Source: Chionis minor (taxonomy: Eukaryota; Chordata; Aves; Charadriiformes; Chionididae). Taken from it: a stretch of DNA of 64,000 nt. Made by a program: the position numbers and the translations under genes. The notes below the pieces were generated by a model, which was not told the DNA's origin, made no database searches, and was given only the letters and a program-made list of their open reading frames with translations. Numbering within the stretch: the stretch's first letter is position 1; each line of letters begins with the position of its first letter. The stretch spans positions 330,014 to 394,013 of the forward strand of contig VZSF01002036.1 of the NCBI GenBank assembly GCA_013398295.1, written 5' to 3'. Shown here in pieces: positions 36,993 through 46,926 of the stretch.

Positions 36993-38580
36993 GTAAGTTC
37001 CTCACATTTAACTGTTTGGGGAACTGCAGAGTCAACACTTGGAGACAATGGACTTGCAGCAGGGTTGAACTGGGAAATAATGGTTCTCAGATAATATATA
37101 TTTTGTATCATAGTATGTCCAATTACATAGAATAATATTCACAACTACATATAGGCAAGACAAAATAATCTAACTACTCAAACAAACTGCAAATTTGTAA
37201 GGCTCAATGAAAAGACCATTAAAATCACAATAATTTTGAAAGTCATGATGTTATAACAGTATTTCTTATTTAAAGCCATACTGACACCACTCCACAGTCT
37301 TACAGTATTTTTTCCCTGTGTTATCTGATACCAACGGGATACAGTCAAATAAAAATTAGTAAAACAAGTTGCATTTCAGAGGAAGAAAATATTTGCTCAT
37401 CTTGTCTTGCAGTGTCTGGAGACTTCTGCAATTGTTTACTGTGTTCACTTTCTGTAAGCTGTTGTCAACTCAGCTGTCTGAACTATAGCTTCATTTTAAA
37501 ATATTTTTCACTGAAAAAATACCAACTAAGTCTCTGAATGTTTTATGTCTGCAGCCACATCAGATACTGCGGCAAAAAGAAGGCTTATTCTTGTCTGTCT
37601 TGAAATTACCCAGTGTTGGCTTCACCCTTGTCAAGGGCTGGCTCCCTGTACAGATGCTGACAGTCAGGCTTAGGGTGTGCTAGATGTGTTTCATCAGTGA
37701 AAGGAATCAAGTTCCATTTGTGTACAGAGCATGGTCTTAAAGTCAGTGATTTCACTGACAAAAAAAAACAAAACAGAAAAGACATCTTTTTTCTTTGGAG
37801 CTGTGGACAGCTGGTTGAAAAACACAGGGTAACCAGAGAGATACCGTAAGTGGTAGGTGCAGATAGAGTGGTTAGAGTGTTCTACAACGCATATTCATTC
37901 TGAAGGGTCATTCAAAATGCATCTCTACAAAAAAGTCTGAATGTAAATAATGTCAACTGTCCATGAAAGCAAGTGCTTTAGGTCACTGAGCAGTGTACAT
38001 TGGTTAAATTATATTATTCCTTCAAATACTTAATGTACATCTGAGCTATTCACTTATTAGAGTGAAGAGAGGCAAGGAGAAAAGAGACTTGTTTTACTTT
38101 GCTGGTCTATAAAATCTTCACTATGGAGAACCATCCACCGCTTTAGAAAAGAAAGCAAACAAATGGAGGTAAAGCAGTGCAATTGAACACCACAAAAAAA
38201 GTTTGGAAAGAAAGACTGCGCATGATCTAGCCAAAGAAGGAAATCTGAAACTAACCGCAGATGAAAAGACGCTGAAATGCATGTGAGCATCACTTGAGAA
38301 ATGCGAAAGAGTGAGGCAAGGCTTTATTACTGGGATAAAAATATCACCAAGTGTCTCATCATTCTTAGATCCATTCTTATTGCAAGAAAGAAACAAACCT
38401 GAGGAAAAGAAAAAAAAAAAAAACAAAACAGTAAGAAAACTTATTCTTTAAAGGGAGTATAAAAACTGGAAACTGAGTTAAATTTCAGGCTTTAAAAGTT
38501 CACATTTCACAGTTTTGATTGAAATCAGGCGAAAGTTTTGCTCAAGTATCTTGAAAATCCCTTGTATCTTTTCCCCACAG
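36993..38580. other. noncoding interval (possible intron)
   Basis: No gene or recognised repeat. It ends in the pyrimidine tract CTTGTATCTTTTCCCCACAG, which forms the acceptor of the next segment. Confidence 0.35.
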
Positions 38581-38900
38581 TGATCGTCAATTACACCTGC
38601 ACAACTGGGCCAAAGAGGCTTCTGAAATTTTGACTGTTATTGCCAGCCTTTGCAGGAGAGAGGAATGCAGCACAAGAGACCTGCTCCTCCTCTTGTGTTT
38701 TGCATTCAACAATCAGATCCAGTTGCAGCGTGTCTTGAGGGAGCGCGGGGACGGTGGTCTTAGCTCTGTTCGGGGATACCCTGGGGAAACAGGTCCCCAG
38801 AGCCAAGCTGACCCACCAGTTCACAGGACCTTGAGGACCGGTCCAGGTTTGCTGCTGGAGAAAGCTTCCCTCATTACAGAGAGCTGCTTGGGATGTCAAG
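38581..38900 (+). other. candidate exon, 320 bp, open throughout
   Basis: Seen: strong acceptor (TATCTTTTCCCCACAG) and donor (TCAAG|GTAGGG). One frame is open over all 320 bases, about 106 codons. The first half looks coding: DRQLHLHNWAKEASEILTV, then CSTRDLLLLLCFAFNNQIQ. The second half is Gly/Pro/Arg-rich. The opposite strand is open over nearly the same span, a warning that raised GC alone may explain the absence of stops. Its phase (one base, 106 codons, one base) is incompatible with the phase-1 chain. It would have to be an alternative exon, part of another transcript, or noncoding. Product not recognised. Confidence 0.25.
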
Positions 38901-41900
38901 GTAGGGCAGCGGCTACGAGTCAGTGTGGCACCTGTTGTGCAATGTGGCTGCTTTCCAGCTTAGAAATCCTGTAATCGAATGTATTTTAGCATGGTACAAT
39001 GCTGTTACTCTTCTCTGTTTTGGAGCAAATTAGAGAGAACTCAGCTGTGGCTAAATACTTGCTGCTTCTTGCTGTGTTTTCAACAATCCTTTTGCGTGTG
39101 TATCTCGCCTGCAAATATTCCTACACGCGTATTTTAAGTAAGGAAACACTCAACAACAGATGCATTGAGGATAATTCTTCTGCCAATTACAAAGCTACCA
39201 GGAGTGCTATAGTTGAACTCTGAGTACACAGCAGTGAGCTGAGGTAGAGAACAACAATTTTTGACACAGCCGGTCACAGCTGACATTTCTGTTCTTGATC
39301 CACTGAATCATCTGAATCCTGTAAGAACATTCATCATGGAAATAGTCTGAGACAGAGAAATAGTCTGAGCTCTCCTACAGAATCTATTCTTGACCCAATC
39401 TGCGATGTTAAGAAAGGGCTCTGATAGCTACATATATTCTCTTCACTCATAAATAATAGGGGTGCAACGTTTACTGGTCCTAGTCCTTGTGGTTACAGTG
39501 GGATTGTCACTGTTTTATTAGTTACTTTTGCACTTTCTGATGCTCCTGTAAAACAACATTCTGTTTCAGGAGATGCACCTGTCAAGGAAGTGGGGAGAAG
39601 GTGGATGGCATGATGAGTGGCTTCCAACACTTTGTTTATGTCTCCACGGCATGGAAGTATTTTGTTAACTCTGCACTCTCAATGTGGATCAGTCACTGCT
39701 GCCAACATAAATATTTTCAAATATTTCACTGAGAATTGCTGCAAAGCTACAGGAGATTTTCTGCCTATATGACTGAGATTGTGTCTCCTTTGATTTCAAC
39801 TTGATTTAATTTTGTAGAAGAAGAGGCAAATACAGGATGAGTGATAGTGCAGCCCTCCAACTTGCATTATTGATACTTCCAAAGTGTCCAGTTCAAATGG
39901 GGGCAGAATGTTAACAGAACTGAGAGTATCAGTTTAGTGGCTGAAGGACAAAAATAAGCTGCCTTTTTGATCTTTGCTGGTCAACAAAAGCATGCTTTGC
40001 TTGCTCCAGAAGTCTTTCATGTGAGAGAAAATGGACAGAGATAAAAACCCACATCTGATCTGACGCTTCGGCAAGCTGTATTTTCTTACACCCACAGGAG
40101 ATGAAGATTTCTGGCCTTTCAGAATAATGGACAGAAGTAAAACAGAAGTCCCTTTCTGTGATGTAGAAAGTCACTGATAAAGTTTTTTCTGTGTATGAAA
40201 CAAGCTTTGTATGCAGAGTTATCATCCTCAAATACCTGGCCTCCATTGAAATGAGGTTGGTCAGAAAATTGGAGGCTCTGGGCATAAGCCAGACCCTCAT
40301 TTCTCTAAATGAATCACAGTGTGAGCTTTAGAAAAAGTATTTACTACACGTCATCACTTTTCTGGCAGATTTTGTTTGGAGAAGCTGGATGGGGCAGAGC
40401 TGGAAGCCTGATAGATTGCTCTAAGCACTGACTTGGAGTAGATAGAGCTGAAACTGAGCAAGTAATTCAAGATCATTTTTCAGATAAATTTAGTTTCTTA
40501 TTTAGTTCCTGCATATAAAATACCTGAGAGCAAATAATTAGTTCCATTAATTCACTAATTGTTCGAACTTACTCCACATATTCTTAGTGATTTTTTAATT
40601 ACCTTAGAATGGAGTGATCAGAAATAATTTACTGAAGTATTCACATTAAATGTTTGTCCCTGCTTGCATGACCATCGCTGTCATAGTGAAGATAAGAAGA
40701 TAGGGAAATCTGTGGGGCTTTGGTATTTCCAGGCAATGGGAACAGATTAGGGACAAGGAATAGAAAATGAGGGTTAGGGGATTTTAGAAAAATAAACCTG
40801 TGAATGGCTCTTGTATTTCATGGCAGAAAAAGAAGGAGTTTTTTTGATTAGAGTGCATTTTTTTCTTTCATGTTTAGAACTCGTGTTATGGTCCATTATT
40901 CTCCGTGAGTCACTCAGTGAGGGGCAAAGACAAACCCTGCTGCCCCTGGGCTGGACTGTAGAACAGAGCAAAGTGAAGGGCAGGTGAGAGGGAATTTCAT
41001 GGGAGAGGCAATGGCCAACTGAAGTTTCTGTTCTGTGAGTTTTGCCTTTTTCAGCCTGCTGGACATTTCTCAGAGTGATCTGTGTTACAGATTAGTAGTC
41101 CATGGCAGTGGGCTGGAGAGATGAGGTTTTAGTATGGTATGGTACACAGGCCAGGGGGGGGAAAGGGAAGGGAAGAAAAAAATATTTATGAAAAATTGAA
41201 ATGACAAGGTCACTTCAATAGCTTGGTTTTGGGAGCTGCCACGGTTGTTTGTTGCATTATGATTAGAGATGGACCAACTAGCGTGAATGAGGCGAGAGCT
41301 GGTTTGAACCTTCATCCACTCCTCTAACCAGACCGAAGAGGAGCCCGAGGTAAGACTAAAACACATCTAGCACTGGTTGTTTTGGTTTCCCAGCTTTAAT
41401 ATAATGAGCTTTAGCTCCTGATAATTTAGCTCAGAACAGAAAGCAGGAATCTAGAAAAATATTCAGGACATGCATCCTGCCTAAAATCATTCAATCTGGA
41501 AAACTTTATCAAGAGTCTTATACCATTCCCAGCCTTCCATCTGTAACAAAGAGCTTCATATCCTTGTTAATAACCATCCTGTTAATGCAATGAAACCGAG
41601 TCTGCAAAGCTTTCAAATTTCAGCAGAGATTTTTTGTAATCATGAAGCCTTCAGTTGAGATGCCAAGCTTCTGTCAAAGGGTGCGTGTGAGACTGTAGTC
41701 TTCATAGGAGGATTTGCAGTGGCAACTGCACTGAAGTAAGTGTACAATCCCTCTGTCAGCCATTCCTCTTCTGTTTGGCTTTATCCTGTGGGAAGTAGCC
41801 TTACATTCAGATTCAGACTACAAGGGATTCTACGAAAGCTGAATTTCTGCACTGGCCGTGCTTATTCTGCGGTGTGTCACACTCCCTGCGGTGAGGGCTA

Positions 41901-41921
41901 AGTTCTCCCTATTTTGTGCAG
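38901..41921. other. noncoding interval
   Basis: No gene recognised. A 123-codon ATG frame on the minus strand (39,929-40,300) has no known domain. It begins five bases after an acceptor-like TTCATTTAG and might deserve a protein search. A G/A-rich tract lies at about 41,153-41,180. Confidence 0.3.
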
Positions 41922-41992
41922 CTTCTGTCTAATGCAGACAAAATTGTCCATCTCACAAGGATTCCAGGAGAAAGTAAAGGCAGAGAGCAAGG
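41922..41992 (+). other. candidate spliced exon (71 bp)
   Basis: Seen: excellent acceptor (TTCTCCCTATTTTGTGCAG) and donor (CAAGG|GTAAGT). Two frames are open; one reads LLSNADKIVHLTRIPGESKG. Length and phase do not match the phase-1 chain around it. If the region is transcribed, this may be an alternative or noncoding exon. Confidence 0.2.
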
Positions 41993-42515
41993 GTAAGTGG
42001 AGACAAGCGACACAGTTTACCTTGGACTCCCTGTTTTGAAACACTTGCCAGTCACACTGAGGCAATAGTTGTGATTTGGTTGAATAACAGAATCTATATA
42101 CAGCCTGATTCTGTAAAGTGCAGGCAGCAGTGTAGTATTCCTCTCCTCCTTTTGCGTTAATAATGTCACTGCTCAGTTCTTACTTACGGGCACTCATGAC
42201 AATACATACAGGAGTCCAACGTGTTTTGAAGTGGCTCTAGGAGCCCCTAAAATAATGACCTATATTGCTATGGGAAACTTTTTTCCTGTCCATTTTCATC
42301 CTCAGTGTGCTTTACAGACCCGAAAGCTGCATGTCTTTGAATTGTGGCAATGCATAGCAGAAAGCAGCTTCTCCAGCTGAGGCTGCAGGGAACAGTACTA
42401 CATGGAGACTGGAAGCATGAGGATGAACCAAGCTACTCACCCATATCTCTTCCTCTGGATAAAGAGTTGCCTGTTAACTTGCTTTTCCTTTCTTTTGTTT
42501 TTCTTTCCCCCCTAG

Positions 42516-42539
42516 AAAAGAACATAGCAGTGGAAGAAG
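42516..42539 (+). other. candidate micro-exon (24 bp, phase 1-1)
   Basis: Seen: a very long pyrimidine tract (TTTTTCTTTCCCCCCTAG) forms one of the strongest acceptors in the window, followed 24 bases later by GAAG|GTAAAA. It reads two bases, seven codons (KNIAVEE), one base, the same phase as the exon at 43,098. Micro-exons are rare, so without RNA evidence this remains tentative. Confidence 0.22.
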
Positions 42540-43097
42540 GTAAAAGGTCTACCAAAGACTCTTTTTCTCTTATCTGTTTACTCGCAGGTAAATGAACCCG
42601 ACCTACCACTTGATGAAATCTCCTTTATACAGGATGAAGACAGCAGCTGGGATTAGCAGAAGAAGACAAGAAGAAAGAGGATTACTTCTTCATTTGTAAA
42701 TTTTCTTTAATGAAAACAAAACTTAACCTTGCTTGTGATTTCAAAGCATAATTTATTGTTTACCCCCTATTATTTTCTTAATGCTCTGGACTTCCACAGT
42801 CCAGGTGAGTCACTACAATTAAAAGGACACTCTTTCTTGACCAATTCTCAGCCATTTCTGGAGATTAAATGATACTTTTGAAAACTGGAAAAAATGATGC
42901 AAATCTTCAGAGCTCTGTCCATGTGAGTTGATACCTGCAAACAGTGTCCAATGAACTCCTTATTCTATGGTTGGGGTTTTTTTGACTTAGTAGCTATCAC
43001 AGTTTGATTTGTTATTGAAATGGATTTACTCATATGGAAAAATAACAGGCATTATTTGGCTGCATATATAATACATAGATACTGCTTTCTTTTTCAG

Positions 43098-43262
43098 GAA
43101 GTTTAAACAAGACACATGACTCTGATGTTGCTGAATCTTGTGTCATAATCATCAAACAGAGCTGGTGCCAAATAAACCAGATGGAGCTTTCAATCAACAA
43201 ACTGTATTTATTTTTTATATTTGTGACTTATTTCTCATCAACGCAACTTTTAATAGGACAAG
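43098..43262 (+). other. candidate coding exon with signal-peptide or membrane segment (165 bp)
   Basis: Seen: strong acceptor (ACTGCTTTCTTTTTCAG) and consensus donor (CAAG|GTAAGA). Only one frame is open, over the full length: two bases, 54 codons, one base. Its upstream half reads SLNKTHDSDVAESCV, with an N-glycosylation-type NKT. An internal ATG at 43,181 begins MELSINKLYLFFIFVTYFSS, which has the layout of a signal peptide or signal anchor (short polar head, Lys, hydrophobic core) and ends TQLLIGQ before the splice. The following exon at 43,558 is phase-compatible. Either the ATG is a true start and the upstream part is 5'UTR, or the exon is internal and the hydrophobic run is a transmembrane segment. 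Confidence 0.35.
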
Positions 43263-43643
43263 GTAAGAAGAAAGATCTGCTCTCCAAGAAAAAGGGCCAT
43301 AAGAAGCTCATGCCTTATTATTTGACCTAACAGCACAAATAGATGGTGTGTAATGGCAAAGTACAATGCCAGCTCCAGCTGGAAGGGATTTGCTTGATGT
43401 TTTCTACTGGAGCAGAAGGTGGTATGAACGGTTACTTCATCCTTCTGTACTACAAAAAAATTCAGAGCATTTCTATTTACCTGCATACATATTACTTATT
43501 AATTATACTTGATTACTTTGCTACACTAGCATGTTTCTTGTCTCTCTCGCTTTGCAGAAATATGTAGTGTAGCTTTGCCTGTGTCTGTCTCAAATTGTTG
43601 TTATTTACATGTTTGTATATACTGTATTGTATCCTGCCTGTAG
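43181..43643 (+). CDS. hypothetical small secreted or membrane Cys-rich peptide (two-exon model)
   Basis: Predicted by joining 43,181-43,262 to 43,558-43,643 across a 295-bp intron with strong sites at both ends. The product would be 55 residues: a 27-residue signal-like segment, a junction Glu, then a 27-residue tail with six cysteines in the pattern C-x9-CC-x4-C-x2-C-x3-C, ending at TAG 43,641-43,643. This spacing matches no defensin, insulin or Kazal pattern I know. Poly(A) signals follow at 43,798 and 44,552. Caution: the tail lies in TG-rich DNA, where TGT (Cys) codons are frequent by chance. The same exons can also form the 3' end of a longer frame. This is a model, not a recognised gene. 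Confidence 0.22.
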
Positions 43644-43797
43644 TAAGAAAGAGACAAAAAGTAAGAAGGAGTTTGATAAATAACCAATATGTGTCACTTT
43701 TTTGTATGAAGAATGACTTATGAAAAAGCCCTACAGCTATGACTTGCCTTGGCCTTCTAGTGAGACAGGGAGACATAGAGAATATATATTAAGGAAA

Positions 43798-43803
43798 AAT
43801 AAA
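43798..43803 (+). terminator. poly(A) signal AATAAA (proximal)
   Basis: Canonical hexamer followed within about 40 bases by a GT/T-rich tract (GTTTGGGTTTGGGTTTTT). This combination defines a plausible cleavage site near 43,820. Confidence 0.45.
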
Positions 43804-44551
43804 CTCTTATTTAAACTGTTTGGGTTTGGGTTTTTTTTCCCCTAATATCTCATCTCATCTCTCCCTCTCTTTTTTCTCCCTTTGTTTTTTTCATAGTGGT
43901 AGTCCCTGTTTTTCCTGCTAAGTGAAGATGGATAATCCAAAATAATACCCCTCTCAGTTTCTTTTAGCATACAAATGTATTAGGACTACTGTATGAAAAA
44001 AGATGTTGCCTCTATGAAAGCTGTTCAAGCTTATGTGTAATTTCCTTTTCTCTTTTTGTTATTCACATGTGTCATCCTAAAAGAAGAAAAAAATCTGTTT
44101 GTGGCCTAGGATGTATTTTTTGTTATTGAGACAGATGTAAATTCTGTATGGCAAACGCTCTCATGTTTACAGAGAACAGTCAATACTACACATTCCTTCC
44201 CTGCATCTCTACAGCCCCCTTTCCACCACATCCCTGTGCTCCTCTAGCGTTGGAGACTTTCTGCCCCACTTGCATGAGACTGCAGGCATGGGTTGGAGCC
44301 TGCTTCCTTTGTCTTTCAGAATAAGAAGTTAGAACAAACAAAAAAAGGGGTTTTTTCCATTTGATTTTCATTTTTGTATTTTGGTTTCCTAAAGACAACA
44401 TTTGAAAAACATCTAATTTTTGTTTTTCAATGTGGGATGCTACTAGAATCTCATGGTAATGAGCTGAATGAATTATAAGGGGAGATTTTCATACTTGATG
44501 TTGTAAATATATGTACTATATCACTGCAATTGATTCTATCTGTAGTTTTAC

Positions 44552-44557
44552 AATAAA
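44552..44557 (+). terminator. poly(A) signal AATAAA (distal)
   Basis: Canonical hexamer in TTTTACAATAAAGCTTTCTAAC, at the end of an AT-rich UTR-like stretch. Cleavage would fall near 44,575. The downstream GT-rich element is weaker than at the proximal site. Confidence 0.35.
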
Positions 44558-44575
44558 GCTTTCTAACAGATCAAA

Positions 44576-46249
44576 GACTAGGTTTAAGAGTGAGATTTGA
44601 GGACCCTTCCACAGAGCTCAGATTCTCCTGAGAAGTTAATATATGAGCACTTGGGAGTCACTTCTGTGGATTAATCTGGTGGGCTCAGTCCAGTCCTACT
44701 CACCTCTCCAAACCCAACACTATAAGCAGCAGGTCTCTACACAGAGGTGAAGAGTTAAGCAATCACGATGACTTAACCACCAACTTGACCTTTAAGATCC
44801 CTTCAGAACAGGTTTGATCCACACTGATTTGCTATATCTCTCAGCCCATCAGATCTGTACTTAAACCCTGATTGACCAGAAGTCATTTTTTGATGCCTTG
44901 TGTTAGCAATGTCCCATCACCCAACATGAAAACAGTGGGTGAAAAATCATACCTTACTGAAGTCAAAGGGAGGATTGCTTTCAATGGAAGTTGGATTTCA
45001 CCCAGCAAACCCAGCCAACAGCATCTGGGTCCTACCTATATCTGAAGATATGTGAATACTTCTGTGGTGGCCATCATATACCCATTATGTAAAATGTATC
45101 TTGCAAGCTACTGTGATGTTTTCCTGACACTAATGTGCATTTAAAAATAGTAGTTTTTATTAAAAAATGTACAATGGTGACATACATTATTTACTGGGTT
45201 ACTACAAAATGCTGTGTCGCCTGACATGATAATTATATTGTTCTGTCATTCTTTTGGTAATGAAAGCCTTTACTTATTTGTGAGTTCTTCTTTACTGAAC
45301 ATGAGGAATGCAACATATCAGGAAAAAAAAAAGGAAAAACAATATTAGGCAGTTATGTTACAGGCATAGGGGCAAATAACATTTATGGTATTCACTGAAG
45401 CTTATTCTTGGATTTCCCTAACTGCTTCTGAGTAGCTAGTCATTTAGTTTCCTCCCTTACAGTTCCTTCAAATGGCATTTCCATAACCAGATGTTTCTGG
45501 CACAGATGAATCATCTGCCTCTGTAACTTCTCCCTTTTTTGTCTCCAGGGGTAGTTTTCTACCTATCTTTTGATCCAAGTAAGTTGGATTCTATCCCAAA
45601 AATACTGAGGAACTAGACCCCTCTCTGTGTCTGGTAGCAATGGAGGTGAAATACTGATACGCAGCTGCCTCACTATACATCAACTATACATAACAATAGT
45701 GCGAGGCCAGTGCTACAAATATATTTTGCCTATTCTGATTTTCTCTTTTTCAGTCATGCACAAAATTTTATTTTCTTAGGAGACAACTTGAAAACAAATT
45801 TTAAATACCTGCACCTATGTACCTACTCCAGATATTGATGATGAGATAGGACAGAGTACAAGGAAGTGTATGGACATAAATTCCTACAAATCACAGAGTA
45901 ATACCCAACACAATTAAAATCATAGAAGACAAAGTAGTGAGTACACCTTTCCCAAAGCAGTGTCATATGCTACATATGACCTTGTCATGCAGTTTATACT
46001 GACATGATGCTCCAAGTATGGCATAAGTGGGTATATTCTCAGGCATGACACTTCCTCCAAAGCCATTTCCTTTTTTCTGAGATGTAAAATCACAGTGGCT
46101 TCTTCACATATGACTTGTTCTTATCCAGCCAGAAACAGAAAGAAATACCATCTGACTTCTTCTGCTAGTGGAAAGGGAGCAACTTAAAATTTAAACAGTC
46201 AACTTGAAATACTTCTGGAAAACTTAGAATTGGTCTTGGAAATGAAAAA
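44576..46249. other. noncoding interval with ancient repeat
   Basis: No gene seen. Contains the palindromic repeat at 44,936-45,002. The remainder is unique AT-rich sequence. Confidence 0.35.
44936..45002. repeat. palindromic ancient repeat (GGGTGAAA...GGATTTCACCC)
   Basis: The segment opens GGGTGAAAAATC and closes GGATTTCACCC, and its interior holds two opposed copies of a 'ttgaagtcaa' type phrase (ACTGAAGTCAAAGG and CTTTCAATGGAAG). This matches a short, hairpin-forming interspersed repeat that is abundant in reptile genomes and often begins 'gggtgaaatcctggccc'. Family name not assigned. Confidence 0.55.
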
Positions 46250-46530
46250 TTCAAATATTGTATAATGTATTAATTTTTCTATATTAATATTATATACATA
46301 AACATATTACATTTACTATATATTATAATTATACATTGTGCTATGTTTAATGCAATATACAATATATTGATCCATTTATATATGTTTTCTAGACTATACC
46401 AATAATATATAGAATATATATATTCATTCATATATATCTTACAGAATATGTTATATAAACTATATAAAATTATTATATATAATTATATATATATATGAAT
46501 ATAGTATAATCATTTATGTAATATATTCCC
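46250..46530. repeat. AT-rich island
   Basis: About 280 bases of nearly pure A/T with many TATATA and ATTATAT runs but no fixed repeat unit. Low-complexity sequence, and a possible local unwinding or nucleosome-poor region. Confidence 0.85.
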
Positions 46531-46895
46531 ACATTCCCTAATGAATGATTCACTGTATTTCCCAGGCAGGATTTCTAGGATATTATTACGTCATGTTAGC
46601 GTAGGTACATTCTGCAGGCACCAGTTTGCCAACAAAGACACTAATCATGGAACAGAGTGGTATAGAAACTCATATTGGTGTTTTGCCTTTGAAAAGGAAG
46701 TAATTGACAGCAAAGTGTATTTCAAGGTCTGGTTGACAACATAGTCTAACAGAATTTGGAGGAGGAGGAAGAGGGGGGTGGCTGGAAACTCCCAGTCGTA
46801 CTACGCATGTCAGCTATCTGTTGTCAGGGACCTGGTGACGTTGAACTAAACTGTGAAATATGTGCAATTCTTCTAACATTGCTGATGATGTAGCA

Positions 46896-46897
<2 letters not shown>

Positions 46898-46926
<29 letters not shown>
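46898..46926. repeat. poly-T tract (29 bp)
   Basis: An uninterrupted T run. It could be the poly-A tail of a minus-strand retroposed sequence, but no retrotransposon body is visible immediately downstream on the + strand. Confidence 0.9.

Larger units (their letters stand above)
43558..44575 (+). other. candidate 3'-terminal exon with 3'UTR
   Basis: Seen: a strong acceptor (CTTGTCTCTCTCGCTTTGCAG) opens the segment, and any frame closes quickly. The rest looks like a 3'UTR: AT-rich, unique, with AATAAA at 43,798-43,803 and again at 44,552-44,557. Some 15 to 35 bases after the first signal comes CTGTTTGGGTTTGGGTTTTT, a typical GT/T-rich downstream cleavage element. Around the second, TGTAAATATATGTACTATAT and TTTTACAATAAAGCTTTC have the texture of a terminal UTR. 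This is the best evidence in the window for a transcript end, whether or not it is coding. Confidence 0.4.

Noticed and set aside
41267..41349. Exon-like segment ending at a strong donor (CCGAG|GTAAGA)
   Set aside because: All three frames contain stops; it could only be noncoding, and the acceptor is mediocre.
46541..46744. Alternative second exon for the 43,098 exon (acceptor at 46,565, phase-compatible)
   Set aside because: The acceptor is weaker than the one at 43,557, it sits at the edge of an AT-rich island, and both poly(A) signals lie upstream of it.
46898..46926. Poly-A tail of a processed pseudogene on the minus strand
   Set aside because: The flanking sequence shows no coding-like or gene-derived text on either side.
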